From the NCBI GenBank assembly GCA_964589635.1, contig CAZPRI010000007.1:1-30906 (forward strand): DNA of 30,906 bases, given 5' to 3'. The position numbers and the translations under genes were made by a program. Under the pieces are notes generated by a model that saw only the letters and a list, made by a program, of their open reading frames with translations, ran no database searches and was not told where the DNA came from. The DNA is from CAZUCU01 sp964589635. GTDB lineage: Bacteria > Patescibacteriota > Minisyncoccia > Phycocordibacterales > JAACPR01. Of the stretch, positions 8,528 through 16,418 are shown piece by piece (the first letter of the stretch is position 1; each line of letters opens with the position of its first letter).

Positions 8528-8562
8528 TTGACTGAAGTGTACACCTTTGATACACTTTATTC
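8528..8562 (+). promoter_or_regulatory. Toxin-antitoxin promoter with inverted-repeat operator
   Basis: TTGACT (8528-8533), 17-bp spacer, TACACT (8551-8556), then 6 nt to the ATG at 8563. AGTGTA (8536-8541) and TACACT (8551-8556) form an inverted repeat overlapping the -10. This is the usual layout for autorepression by a Phd/YefM antitoxin. GTGTACAC inside the spacer is itself palindromic. Confidence 0.7.
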
Positions 8563-8808
8563 ATGACTACAAAAACTATTGGAATAAAAGAGTTCCGAGC
8601 CAATATTTCTAAATACGCGCAAAAGGCCCAGCGAGAAAATATTCGCTACATTGTTACCAATAGAACAAAACTTCTCTTTGAAATTAAACCTTTCAAGAAA
8701 AATGTTTATCTAGACTCATTTATTAATGAATTAATGGAAGGATTAGAGGAAGCGAAGAAAGGTAAGGTTCAAACACATAAACAAATTTTGGAAGAATTAA
8801 CTAAATGA
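8563..8808 (+). CDS. Phd/YefM-family antitoxin
   Basis: 81 aa. The N-terminal domain KTIGIKEFRANISKYAQKAQRENIRYIVTNR has the Phd/YefM pattern (beta strand, KEFR, helix, then a strand ending in NR), which dimerises and binds the operator. The acidic and lysine-rich C-terminal helix (about 50-81) would wrap the toxin. It overlaps the RelE-like gene by 4 nt (ATGA), indicating translational coupling. The mRNA is predicted leaderless. Confidence 0.85.
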   Translation: MTTKTIGIKEFRANISKYAQKAQRENIRYIVTNRTKLLFEIKPFKKNVYLDSFINELMEGLEEAKKGKVQTHKQILEELTK

Positions 8809-9068
8809 GAATATTTTATACACGAAAAGCGAAGAAGGATTTAGAACAAATTGAATATCAAGAAGCAAAAAGGATTTTAGATAAGATCGAAGCTAATTCT
8901 AAACTAGAAAAGCCACTTTCTTTGGCAAAAAGGTTAAAAGGCCTGCCTGAAGACATTTATAGATATAGAGTAGGTAAATATAGAGTAATTTTTATTGTTG
9001 ATAATTTCACAAAACCAAAGATGATAACCGTGATTAATATAAAGCACAGAAAAAATGTTTACAAGTAA
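8805..9068 (+). CDS. RelE/ParE-family toxin
   Basis: 87 aa. RelE/ParE fold: FYTRKAKKDLEQIE helix start, KRLKGLPEDIYRYRVGKYRVIFIVD central signature, and a terminal INIKHRKNVYK. RelE-type members cleave ribosome-bound mRNA; the basic RYRVGKYRVIF and HRKNVY residues fit that activity, while ParE would target gyrase. RelE-like is more likely but not proven. Its stop TAA directly abuts the stop codon of the convergent pcrA gene (shared TAATTA). Confidence 0.85.
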   Translation: MRIFYTRKAKKDLEQIEYQEAKRILDKIEANSKLEKPLSLAKRLKGLPEDIYRYRVGKYRVIFIVDNFTKPKMITVINIKHRKNVYK

Positions 9069-11024
9069 TTAAAAATCTATAAAAATACTTTTTGCCAAAC
9101 TAGAGGTATCTCCCCTATCAATATTTGTTTTTTCATTCTCGAAAATTTCTAAATAGTCATCCTCAATATCTTCAATAAATTCTGAAGGTGAATTTACAAC
9201 TTGTCTTCCAAAAATATTTCTAAAGTTTGCATACAACAAAAATATTTTTTCTTCAGCCCTTGTTAAGGCAACATAAAATAATCTCCTCTCCTCCTCCTCG
9301 TCTCTATCTTCGGAAAATCCATCTGAAGGGAATAACCCTTGTTCGAGACCAACAATAAAAACATATTTAAACTCTAGACCCTTCGATGCGTGAACAGTCA
9401 TAAGTTTCACACCGACTTTATTATTATTTAATTCATCTTGATCCGAAAGCAAGGAAATATCTTCCAAAAATTGCCCCATTCCCTCTTCTCCAAACTCATC
9501 ATATTTAACAGCCAAAGACACAAGTTCTTTAATGTTTAAGATCTTATCATCACCCATTTCTTTGTCTTTAAATAATTCGCCCTCTATCCCCGACTCTTCA
9601 ATTATAAATTTCATAATCTCTGAAGGTTTTGTTTTTTCAATTTTTTCCTGAATCTTTTTTATGAAATTTTTGAAAGAAAGATATCCTTCTTTTGCTTTTC
9701 CAGTTAAATCGTTAGAATTACCCTCCAATATTTTTAGGTAAGATACTTTTCCAATTCCTCTTGTTGGAAAATTAATTATTCTTCCAAGACTTACAGAATC
9801 AGTTTCATTCAAAGCAAATTTTAAATAAGAAACAACATCTTTAATTTCTTTTCTATCGAAGAACCGTGTACCTAAAAGTTGGTAAGATATTTTACTTCGT
9901 AAAAAGACTTCTTCAATAACTCTTGATTGAAAATTAGTTCTATATAAAACAACAATATCATCCTCCCTTACCCCTTTATCTATAAGCTCTCTACACCTTT
10001 CTACAACAAAATCTGCCTCGTCATATTCATTGTATGCAGTAAACAAAGAAAGTTTTTCCCCTTCATTATTTTTTGTAAACAGATTTTTATCTTTTCGGTT
10101 TCTATTCTTTTTTATGACAGCATTAGCGGCAGACAAAATGTTTTGTGTAGATCTATAGTTTTCTTCCAAGACAATTTCTGTAGTGTTTGGATAATCTTCC
10201 TCGAAATTTAAAATGTTTTTTATAGTTGCACCTCTCCAAGAATAGATATTTTGATCAGCATCTCCAACAACACAAATATTTTTGTGTTTCTCTGCCAACA
10301 TTTTTGCTAATTGATATTGAACCTCGTTTGTATCCTGATACTCATCTATATGAATATATTCCCACATGTTTTGATACTTTTCTCTTATTTCCTTATTTCT
10401 CTTCAATAAAAGTACGGGTTCATAAAGTAAATCATCAAAGTCTAGAGCGTTTTCTTCTTTTAGTTTTCTTCGATATTTCTGCCAAACTTTGAAAGCTAAT
10501 TCTTTTGCAGGATTATCCATAGTTGCACCCTCAAATTCTTCTAGAGTTATTAGATCTGATTTTGACTTAGAGATTATATTTAAAATCATTCCTGGGTCAT
10601 ACTGTTTTGGATCATAGCCCAAATCTTTTACAATATTTTTTACTAAGCTTTTTGAATCATTCCTGTCGTAAATTGAAAAATATTTTTTTATTCCTATTTC
10701 ATGAAACTCATTTTTCAAAATATAAACACCTAAAGCATGGAAAGTAGAAACAAACGGAGAGACTGTATCATTGATCGGAAGATTCAATTCCCTTGTTGAC
10801 TGAATCAAAGAATTTACCCTTTCCTTCATTTCTTTTGAGGCTTTATTAGTAAAAGTTATGGCTAGAATTTTTTGAGGCTCTACTCCATTAACAATCAAAT
10901 TTAAAATTCTGTGAGTGAGTGTTTTAGTCTTTCCGGCTCCGGCTCCGGCAATTATAAGTAATGATCCTTTTGTATGTAAAACAGCTTCTTTTTGTTGAGG
11001 GTTTAATCCATTTAGAAAATTCAT
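9069..11024 (-). CDS. pcrA: UvrD/PcrA-type superfamily 1A DNA helicase
   Basis: 651 aa. 3'-5' DNA helicase for repair, replication restart and fork clearance. All SF1 motifs are visible in order: motif I AGAGAGKTKT, Ia AITFTNKASKEM, II DEYQDTNEVQ, III GDADQNIYSWRGA, IV LEENYRST, V TVHASKGLEFKYVFI with GLFPS, VI ERRLFYVALTRAE. It is somewhat shorter than typical PcrA/UvrD (about 720), lacking much of the C-terminal tail. An extended -10 (TGTTAGAAT) lies 6 nt before the ATG. Its end abuts the toxin gene with no gap. Confidence 0.95.
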   Translation of the reverse strand: MNFLNGLNPQQKEAVLHTKGSLLIIAGAGAGKTKTLTHRILNLIVNGVEPQKILAITFTNKASKEMKERVNSLIQSTRELNLPINDTVSPFVSTFHALGVYILKNEFHEIGIKKYFSIYDRNDSKSLVKNIVKDLGYDPKQYDPGMILNIISKSKSDLITLEEFEGATMDNPAKELAFKVWQKYRRKLKEENALDFDDLLYEPVLLLKRNKEIREKYQNMWEYIHIDEYQDTNEVQYQLAKMLAEKHKNICVVGDADQNIYSWRGATIKNILNFEEDYPNTTEIVLEENYRSTQNILSAANAVIKKNRNRKDKNLFTKNNEGEKLSLFTAYNEYDEADFVVERCRELIDKGVREDDIVVLYRTNFQSRVIEEVFLRSKISYQLLGTRFFDRKEIKDVVSYLKFALNETDSVSLGRIINFPTRGIGKVSYLKILEGNSNDLTGKAKEGYLSFKNFIKKIQEKIEKTKPSEIMKFIIEESGIEGELFKDKEMGDDKILNIKELVSLAVKYDEFGEEGMGQFLEDISLLSDQDELNNNKVGVKLMTVHASKGLEFKYVFIVGLEQGLFPSDGFSEDRDEEEERRLFYVALTRAEEKIFLLYANFRNIFGRQVVNSPSEFIEDIEDDYLEIFENEKTNIDRGDTSSLAKSIFIDF

Positions 11025-11039
11025 TACTGTATTCTAACA
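11025..11039 (-). promoter_or_regulatory. Extended -10 promoter, predicted leaderless pcrA
   Basis: Minus-strand TGTTAGAAT (TAGAAT 11036-11031) then 6 nt to the ATG at 11024. Identical to the 9-mer at 4073-4081. Confidence 0.7.
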
Positions 11040-11099
11040 GATAGTTTTTTATTAAATAAAACAAGAAAAATATGCCCATAATAGCTATAAAATGTCCAG

Positions 11100-11276
11100 T
11101 ATTGACTGGTTTTGGGGGTCTGCTAAGATTAAAGAACCCCAGAAATTCGGGTAGATACAGATCATTCAGAACGATAGAGATTCGAAACTAAATTAAGGCT
11201 TATTTTACCTAATAAACAAGACTCAGACCCCTCTTCCATACACCAGGGCGGACTGAAGATCATAAAGAGTAGAAGA
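11100..11276 (+). promoter_or_regulatory. Structured leader of the M23 hydrolase gene, with alternative pairings
   Basis: A TATAAAAT box at 11086-11093 would start RNA near 11100. GGGGTCTG (11115-11122) can pair with CAGACCCC (11224-11231), enclosing about 100 nt, while part of it (GGGGT) can instead pair with ACCCC (11136-11140); ACCC (11136-11139) can also pair with GGGT (11149-11152). The pairings are mutually exclusive. A competing promoter reading (TTGACT 11104, TAAGAT 11126) would place the first strand of the stem outside the transcript. No known riboswitch class is recognised. Confidence 0.4.
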
Positions 11277-12281
11277 GTGATTGCGACGATTTCGCTACTC
11301 TCTTTTTTGTTTTACCCATTTTTTGCGTATGCAGGATTATTCTCCATGGGTGTACTTTTTGGAGAGAATGATTCTCAAATAGAAGAATCTACACAGACAG
11401 AAAAGATATTGAATTCTCAAACAGTAACTCTGTTAGATTCAGCTACAAACCTAAACCCAGACCCTGCAAAAGGTGGTGCTGACATAAATACAATTGAAGG
11501 AAAAGCTTTGATTGCAGAATCAGGTGCTGGTGGTGGTTTTGTTGAAATATCAGAAAAGAGAAGCTCTAAGATTTCTGTCTATGAAGTGAAACCGGGAGAC
11601 TCATTATCTCAGATTGCAGATATGTTTGATGTTTCAATGAATACTATTCGTTGGGCAAACGATTTTGAGGGTGCAATTCAACCAGGACAACAACTCGTAA
11701 TCCTTCCAATTTCAGGTCTTTCTCATACAGTAAAAAGTGGAGGAACAATTTCAGATATTGCAAAAATATATCATGCGGACACAAGAGAGATTGCACTGTT
11801 TAATGGTATTTCTGAAGATAAATATCTAGAAGCTGGTGAAATTGTAATTGTTCCTCATGCAGAAAAAGAAAGAGCTGTGGAAACAAAAAAAACTACCAAA
11901 GCAAAAGTCTCAACTACTTCAACAGTTGGTGGTGGGGTTTCTTGGTTGATTAGACCAACATCAGGTGGGTACAAATCTCAAGGTATTCACGGATACAATG
12001 CAGTAGATCTTGCAACAAAAGAAGGTAATGCAGTGTTTGCTGCTGCGACAGGTAAAGTTATTATTGCAAAAAATTCTGGATGGAACGGAGGATATGGACT
12101 TTATGTTGTGATCGAGCACTCAAACGGAATTCAAACTCTTTATTCTCACATGAGCTCAATATCTGTTAAGTCGGGTCAGTGGGTTGAACAAGGGCAAGTT
12201 ATTGGTGGAGTTGGTAATACCGGTAAATCAACAGGACCTCACCTTCACTTTGAGGTTAGAGGAGGTAAAAATCCATTCTAA
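11277..12281 (+). CDS. LysM-LysM-M23 peptidoglycan hydrolase (secreted)
   Basis: 334 aa. Signal peptide (hydrophobic segment 3-19), linker, LysM 1 (about 100-144, YEVKPGDSLSQIADMF), LysM 2 (about 149-193, HTVKSGGTISDIAKIY), Thr/Lys linker, then M23 zinc endopeptidase (about 217-334) with IHGYNAVDLA supplying the first His/Asp ligands and GPHLHFEVR the HxH motif. Cuts peptide cross-links in the cell wall. The annotated start is GTG. The frame is open upstream to 11178 without ATG, and an upstream non-standard CTG at 11253 would add LKIIKSRR, a better positively charged signal-peptide n-region, so the exact start is uncertain. It is one of few genes here with a long leader. Confidence 0.9.
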   Translation: MIATISLLSFLFYPFFAYAGLFSMGVLFGENDSQIEESTQTEKILNSQTVTLLDSATNLNPDPAKGGADINTIEGKALIAESGAGGGFVEISEKRSSKISVYEVKPGDSLSQIADMFDVSMNTIRWANDFEGAIQPGQQLVILPISGLSHTVKSGGTISDIAKIYHADTREIALFNGISEDKYLEAGEIVIVPHAEKERAVETKKTTKAKVSTTSTVGGGVSWLIRPTSGGYKSQGIHGYNAVDLATKEGNAVFAAATGKVIIAKNSGWNGGYGLYVVIEHSNGIQTLYSHMSSISVKSGQWVEQGQVIGGVGNTGKSTGPHLHFEVRGGKNPF

Positions 12282-12334
12282 AAAATAGAGAGAAGTAAAA
12301 TGCGAAAAGAGAGAAGTTTATTTGATTTCAGAAA

Positions 12335-12667
12335 TTAAATTACTAATATCCTCAACATCCTCACAAAACCCTGTGTTTTTGATATTAAAATTTGAGTCTC
12401 CAATTCATATACAGAACCTAGAGCTATTTTAAGAAAAGCGGAAAGTGATTTTTTAGACATTCTACCAAAACCTTCGGCTATATTTGAAGGTATAGATACT
12501 GCAGACCTCCTAATTTGAGAAGTTATCCCTAATCTTTCTTCATAAGGAAAAGTTTTAGTTACTTCAAAAATGAGCGTATTTAAAAGTATGGATTTTTGCC
12601 AAATCAGTAGGCTTTTATAGCCCTCTTCTTTCTTTTCACTTTTTTCTTTTCTCTGTAAATTTTTCAT
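12335..12667 (-). CDS. S23/IVP-type four-helix-bundle protein, probable C-terminal frameshift
   Basis: 110 aa as read. YKSLLIWQKSILL, then SQIRRSAVSIPSNIAEGFGR and SLGSVYELETQ-like sequence, match the 23S rRNA intervening-sequence protein (S23) family of four-helix-bundle proteins, which form pentamers; role unclear. After SK the frame turns into an unrelated tail (TQGFVRMLRILVI). Adding one A to the A5 run near 12377 gives NTGFCEDVEDISNLISEIK, ending at 12318 (116 aa), closer to the family length. This is either a real mutation or a sequencing slip. The ATG overlaps the comM stop (ATGA). Confidence 0.7.
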   Translation of the reverse strand: MKNLQRKEKSEKKEEGYKSLLIWQKSILLNTLIFEVTKTFPYEERLGITSQIRRSAVSIPSNIAEGFGRMSKKSLSAFLKIALGSVYELETQILISKTQGFVRMLRILVI

Positions 12668-14223
12668 ACGAAAAATTTATTACTAGGTCTCCAAGAAAGA
12701 GCTTCTAAAATATGCTCTTTTTTTATTTCTAAATCATTATTCATTTGAGAAATAGTCAGGGCCACTTTTAATATTCTTGTGTAAGATCTGGCTGAAAGGC
12801 AAAGCCTTTCAGCACTTTCATCAAAGAAACTTTTCACACCCTCATCAAACATTATTATTTTCTCTAGATTATCTGTACTTAAATTTCCATTAAGTATTTC
12901 TTTATTTAAATAAGCTTTATTGTTTTCAAATTGATACTCTCTGGTCTTTCTTATCTGTTCTTTTGCAAATCCTGTAGCATCTACAGTAATATTTTTTTTA
13001 TTTTCATCGATTAATTTTTTATAATCAATAGCTGAAACCTCTATCCAAATATCAACTCTATCCATAATAGGTCCAGAAATTTTTTTCTGATATTTCATAA
13101 TCTGGTTCATAGAACAAGTGCACTGCTTTGAATCGTATCCATAGAAACCACAAGGACATGGGTTCATAGAAATCATCAATATAAAATCTGCTGGTAATGT
13201 TGCAGACTCTTTTGCTCTGGAGATCTTTACTTCCCTATCCTCGACAGGTTGCCTTAATGAATTAATAACTCTCCTGTCGAACTCTGGGAATTCATCCATA
13301 AAAAGGACTCCCTTGTGTGCTAAAGAAATTTCACCAGGCTTTATTTCGGTTCCTCCTCCAACAATGGAGACATGTGACGATGTATGATGAGGGGCTCTAA
13401 ACGGAGACGTGGTCACAACCCTTCCATCACACTCTCCTGCCACCGAATGTAATGCTGTTACATCCAAAACATCAGCGAGAGATAGCTTAGGTAAAAGTGT
13501 TTGTGCCGTTTTTGCTAACATTGTTTTTCCTGTCCCAGGTGGACCATACAAACAAATATTATGTCCTCCAGAAAGAGCAACCACCATAGCCCTCTTTGCA
13601 TTCTCATTACCTTTTATATGTTCAAAAAGAACCTCTTTGTTCGTATATGACGTGTTCTCTATTTCTGTCTCCTCTTGTTCAAGAATTTTAATATTATTTT
13701 CTTTTGATTCATCCAAGTGACTTATTACACTTATCAAATCTGTACAAGGAAAAACTGTAACCCCTCTGACTAATGCTGCTTCAATAGCATTTCCTACGGG
13801 TACGAAAATCTCTGTGAGACCTCTCTTTTTAGCTTCTACAACCATAGGTAAAACTCCCTTAACTTTTCTCAGTTTACCATCCAAGGATAATTCACCGATA
13901 AATACCTTATTTGTGTTTGAAAAGAGTATCTGCTTACTAGACTTTAGAAAACATAGTGCCATTGCTAAATCAAATATTGGACCATTCTTTTTTATGTTTG
14001 CTGGAGCAAGAGAGATAATAACCTTATTTTGTCCTTGTTTTGGTGACTTTAAACCACAGTTTTTAATTGCAGAACTTATTCTATCTTTTGCTTCATCAAT
14101 CGATTTGTCGCCCAAACCTACAATCCCAAAGGAGTGCATCCCTCTTGAAAGATCACATTCAATATCAATAATCTGAGCTTTTAGTAAATTATTTTGAACA
14201 CTAAATACTTTTGAAAAACTCAC
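12664..14223 (-). CDS. comM: ComM/YifB-family AAA+ ATPase (Mg-chelatase-like)
   Basis: 519 aa from the GTG start. N-terminal lon-protease-like domain II fold (about 1-170), then AAA+ core with Walker A GPPGTGKTM, Walker B GVLFMDEFPEF, RAPHHTSS and SLRQPVEDREVKISR, a C4 zinc-like insert (CPCGFYGYDSKQCTC), and a C-terminal lid. ComM is a bidirectional branch-migration helicase that promotes incorporation of single-stranded DNA in natural transformation. Homologues usually begin M/V-SFxKVxS, matching the GTG at 14223; the frame extends 9 codons further to 14250, but TACAAT lies 6 nt before the GTG. A 25-bp palindrome covers the promoter and start codon, suggesting repression. Confidence 0.93.
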   Translation of the reverse strand: MSFSKVFSVQNNLLKAQIIDIECDLSRGMHSFGIVGLGDKSIDEAKDRISSAIKNCGLKSPKQGQNKVIISLAPANIKKNGPIFDLAMALCFLKSSKQILFSNTNKVFIGELSLDGKLRKVKGVLPMVVEAKKRGLTEIFVPVGNAIEAALVRGVTVFPCTDLISVISHLDESKENNIKILEQEETEIENTSYTNKEVLFEHIKGNENAKRAMVVALSGGHNICLYGPPGTGKTMLAKTAQTLLPKLSLADVLDVTALHSVAGECDGRVVTTSPFRAPHHTSSHVSIVGGGTEIKPGEISLAHKGVLFMDEFPEFDRRVINSLRQPVEDREVKISRAKESATLPADFILMISMNPCPCGFYGYDSKQCTCSMNQIMKYQKKISGPIMDRVDIWIEVSAIDYKKLIDENKKNITVDATGFAKEQIRKTREYQFENNKAYLNKEILNGNLSTDNLEKIIMFDEGVKSFFDESAERLCLSARSYTRILKVALTISQMNNDLEIKKEHILEALSWRPSNKFFV

Positions 14224-14242
14224 GCACAAATTGTACGTGAGT
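14218..14242. promoter_or_regulatory. 25-bp near-perfect palindrome over comM promoter and start codon
   Basis: Plus-strand ACTCACGCACAA (14218-14229), central A, TTGTACGTGAGT (14231-14242): 11 of 12 positions pair. It covers the minus-strand -10 TACAAT (14235-14230) and the GTG start (14223-14221). It looks like an operator for a dimeric repressor; in RNA only the half downstream of the start would be transcribed, which argues against an RNA hairpin. Confidence 0.65.
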
Positions 14243-14296
14243 CCTATCAAGAAGTTTTAAAGAAGTAATAAATATTTATTTCAAGGTTCAACCTCG

Positions 14297-14662
14297 TTAT
14301 TCATTCATATGTTTCATACTTGTCCGTGCCGCAGGATTTGCATTCAATCTACCCTCTTCAATTAAATCTCCTGACACTTCACAAATTCCATATGTTCCTT
14401 TTTCAATTTTCTCTAGAGCTACATTCACATCAAGTAACTGAGTTTCTAGCTGTTTTAAAATGGCAGTATTATTTTCATACTCCTCTATATTGTCCGCCAT
14501 CTTGTTTGGATCAACCTCTCTTTCGTTTACATCAGATGGAACGGCTTCCCAATCTGAAGGATTATCTGGGTTTATCCGTCCAACTGTCTTAAGCTCTGCT
14601 TCTAATTTATCCTTCTCTTCAAGAAGCTTACCCTTATATAATTTTATTTTTTCTTTTTCCAT
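14297..14662 (-). CDS. DksA/TraR-like protein with degenerate zinc finger
   Basis: 121 aa. Long N-terminal helical hairpin (coiled coil about 1-88, with the acidic DVNEREVDPN-type segment between helices) and a C-terminal DksA/TraR-type region KGTYGICEVSGDLIEEGRL...PAARTSMKH. In canonical members four cysteines bind zinc; here the positions are C94, S97, S115, H118, so only one Cys and one His remain. DksA-type proteins insert the coiled coil into the RNA polymerase secondary channel. The frame extends to 14689, but TATAAT 7 nt before the ATG at 14662 supports the shorter form. Confidence 0.8.
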   Translation of the reverse strand: MEKEKIKLYKGKLLEEKDKLEAELKTVGRINPDNPSDWEAVPSDVNEREVDPNKMADNIEEYENNTAILKQLETQLLDVNVALEKIEKGTYGICEVSGDLIEEGRLNANPAARTSMKHMNE

Positions 14663-14675
14663 ATAAACTATTATA
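14663..14675 (-). promoter_or_regulatory. TATAAT -10 box, predicted leaderless
   Basis: Minus-strand TATAAT (14675-14670), 7-nt gap, ATG at 14662. TTGAAA lies about 15 bp upstream of the -10. Confidence 0.65.
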
Positions 14676-14705
14676 ACCAAAATATCCAAATTTCAAATAT
14701 GTAAA

Positions 14706-16226
14706 TTACCTGCTCAGGTTCTTCTCTCGTACTCTCCTCTTTATTTCCTTTAGAACTTCAGGGTTATTAGAGAATAACAGCCATTTTCTATCAATAAACG
14801 CATAGTAGAAAAGAATCTCTGAGTTTTCTCCTAGAATGGCTCTTGTATCAGAATTTTGCAAAACAATATCAATAAAGTTCTTATTTTTATCAATTTTACT
14901 ATTTAATAAACTAATCTCCTCTTGAATTTTTTCCAATTTTTCTTCTTCTGTTAATTCAACAACATCATCAGCTAACGAATCTTCCTCTACTACATCAGTT
15001 ACAACCTCCTCTTGTGCTCCACCTTCTTCTGATACATTCTGCTCTTCTGTTTGAGGCTCTTCTTTTGGGATTTCAGATTCTTCTATGGCTCTTACATTTT
15101 CAGACAATAGTTCATTCAATAAATCATATTCAGGAAAACCACCAAATATTTTTCTCATATCAGAGATAATTCCATCTTCATATGTAAAAATAGAATCATA
15201 TGCATTACCAAAATCAGAAACCTCAATCAAAACATATGGAAGATTCTCGTCCTTAGAATTATAAACACCAAATGAATATTTGTTTGAAAGAGATCTACCA
15301 AAAACTGTCGGCAAATTAAACTCCAGGACATTAAGTAGTCCGGAAATCGGAACCTTTGTTTTGATTTGTTCTGAACCTTCTAACTTTGTTTGATATAAGA
15401 CTAATTCATTTACTGAAGATGCTTTAAAGGATGCCCCAAGAAATATCGAAATATCATTAAGTACACTTTCTCTTGATTTACCTGTTGTGTCTACGTATTG
15501 AATATTATCTACTGCAAAAAGACTGCCAGTCTGCTGAAAAACATTTTGCTGTGTGTTTTTTGGAGTTGGAAGCATGTACATAAAAGTTCCATATAATATT
15601 CCGACAATTGCTAAACTAATCAAGACAACACTGAACCCTAATTTAAATTTGTTTTTTGGATTGGAAATTGAATAATTGTCCTGCTTGTCTATTTCTTGAT
15701 CCTGTCTTTTTTGCTCAGCAATTAATACTTTGGATGTTGTTATTTTGTCTGTACTAACGGTGTCGTTTATGTCTGCCTTATATGTTCTAACTGTAGAAAT
15801 ATCATAATCATCCGCTGGTGTTTTAGGTATTTCTTTTTCAGGAACCTCAATTTCTGGAACAGGTTTTTGAGGAATTATAGGTCTTGCTGGTTTATTACCT
15901 GGCTGACCCTTCATCTGTGATTGCATAGTGACAACTGACGGTGTCGATGTCTTTTGCAGGTCTGGATCTATATTTGAAAGATTAGCATTCACAGGAACAT
16001 TATTCTCAGGCTTCTCATTTATAACGGAATCAATTTCTGATTGAATCGATGTGTTTGGCGTAGAAATATTTACCTTTTGGTTGTTGTTTTCTAATATAGG
16101 CTGATCATCAAGTGGTTTTTTCTGTGATGATGAATCACCTTTTACTGGCTTAGTGTCAGATACAGAACCTAATTGAGAATTAATTTCGTTTTGTAAATTA
16201 TTTTTAAGAGAATTTTTTTCATCCAT
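14706..16226 (-). CDS. Single-pass membrane protein with long disordered N-terminal tail
   Basis: 506 aa. Residues 1-190 are Asn/Gln/Pro/Lys/Ser-rich and probably disordered and cytoplasmic, including a proline-rich stretch near 115-140. One transmembrane helix (about 196-219) follows, then an extracytoplasmic domain (about 225-375), an acidic Glu/Val segment (about 380-435) and a final folded part ending in basic residues. No named family recognised; similar layouts occur in Patescibacteria envelope proteins. Extended -10 TGTTAAAAT lies 7 nt before the ATG. Confidence 0.7.
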   Translation of the reverse strand: MDEKNSLKNNLQNEINSQLGSVSDTKPVKGDSSSQKKPLDDQPILENNNQKVNISTPNTSIQSEIDSVINEKPENNVPVNANLSNIDPDLQKTSTPSVVTMQSQMKGQPGNKPARPIIPQKPVPEIEVPEKEIPKTPADDYDISTVRTYKADINDTVSTDKITTSKVLIAEQKRQDQEIDKQDNYSISNPKNKFKLGFSVVLISLAIVGILYGTFMYMLPTPKNTQQNVFQQTGSLFAVDNIQYVDTTGKSRESVLNDISIFLGASFKASSVNELVLYQTKLEGSEQIKTKVPISGLLNVLEFNLPTVFGRSLSNKYSFGVYNSKDENLPYVLIEVSDFGNAYDSIFTYEDGIISDMRKIFGGFPEYDLLNELLSENVRAIEESEIPKEEPQTEEQNVSEEGGAQEEVVTDVVEEDSLADDVVELTEEEKLEKIQEEISLLNSKIDKNKNFIDIVLQNSDTRAILGENSEILFYYAFIDRKWLLFSNNPEVLKEIKRRVREKNLSR

Positions 16227-16242
16227 TGAATTAATTTTAACA
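16227..16242 (-). promoter_or_regulatory. Extended -10 promoter, predicted leaderless
   Basis: Minus-strand TGTTAAAAT (TAAAAT 16239-16234) followed by 7 nt and the ATG at 16226. Confidence 0.65.
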
Positions 16243-16276
16243 TGAAGAAGATTAAATTGATGAAAAGCAATTAAAC

Positions 16277-16311
16277 AAAACAGAGGCGGACCGAAGGTCC
16301 GCCTCTGTTTT
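16277..16311 (-). terminator. Perfect hairpin with GAA loop
   Basis: 16-bp perfect arms (16277-16292, 16296-16311), GC core GAGGCGGACC, AAAA/TTTT flanks. Second of two hairpins downstream of the NYN gene. Confidence 0.8.
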
Positions 16312-16338
16312 ACTCTCCTGTGAGAAATGAATACTGAA

Positions 16339-16398
16339 CTTCCAAAACATTAAAAATAAATTCGAAAGGTTTTGAATTTATTTTTAATGTTTGGGAAG
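16339..16398 (-). terminator. Long AT-rich hairpin (24 of 25 bp paired)
   Basis: Arms 16339-16363 and 16374-16398 with one mismatch and a 10-nt loop, 20 nt after the NYN stop codon. It is unusually long and AT-rich for a simple terminator and may act in 3'-end stabilisation or processing. Confidence 0.65.
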
Positions 16399-16418
16399 TC
16401 AGAGAAATTATTCGAATC

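Noticed and set aside
8504..8566. 20-codon frame (MENLKVIYLTEV...) ending in ATGA overlap with the antitoxin start; TATAAT at 8477-8482
   Set aside because: It runs through the -35/-10/operator of the toxin-antitoxin operon and has no RBS; a better promoter directly precedes the antitoxin. Coincidental.
11115..11231. A roughly 117-nt RNA with an 8-bp closing stem, considered as 5S, 6S or SRP RNA
   Set aside because: None of the conserved internal sequences of 5S, SRP (GGAAGCAGC region) or 6S are present; retained only as a structured leader.
12292..12338. Short direct repeat AGAGAGAAGT twice, after the M23 gene
   Set aside because: Low complexity and too short to interpret.
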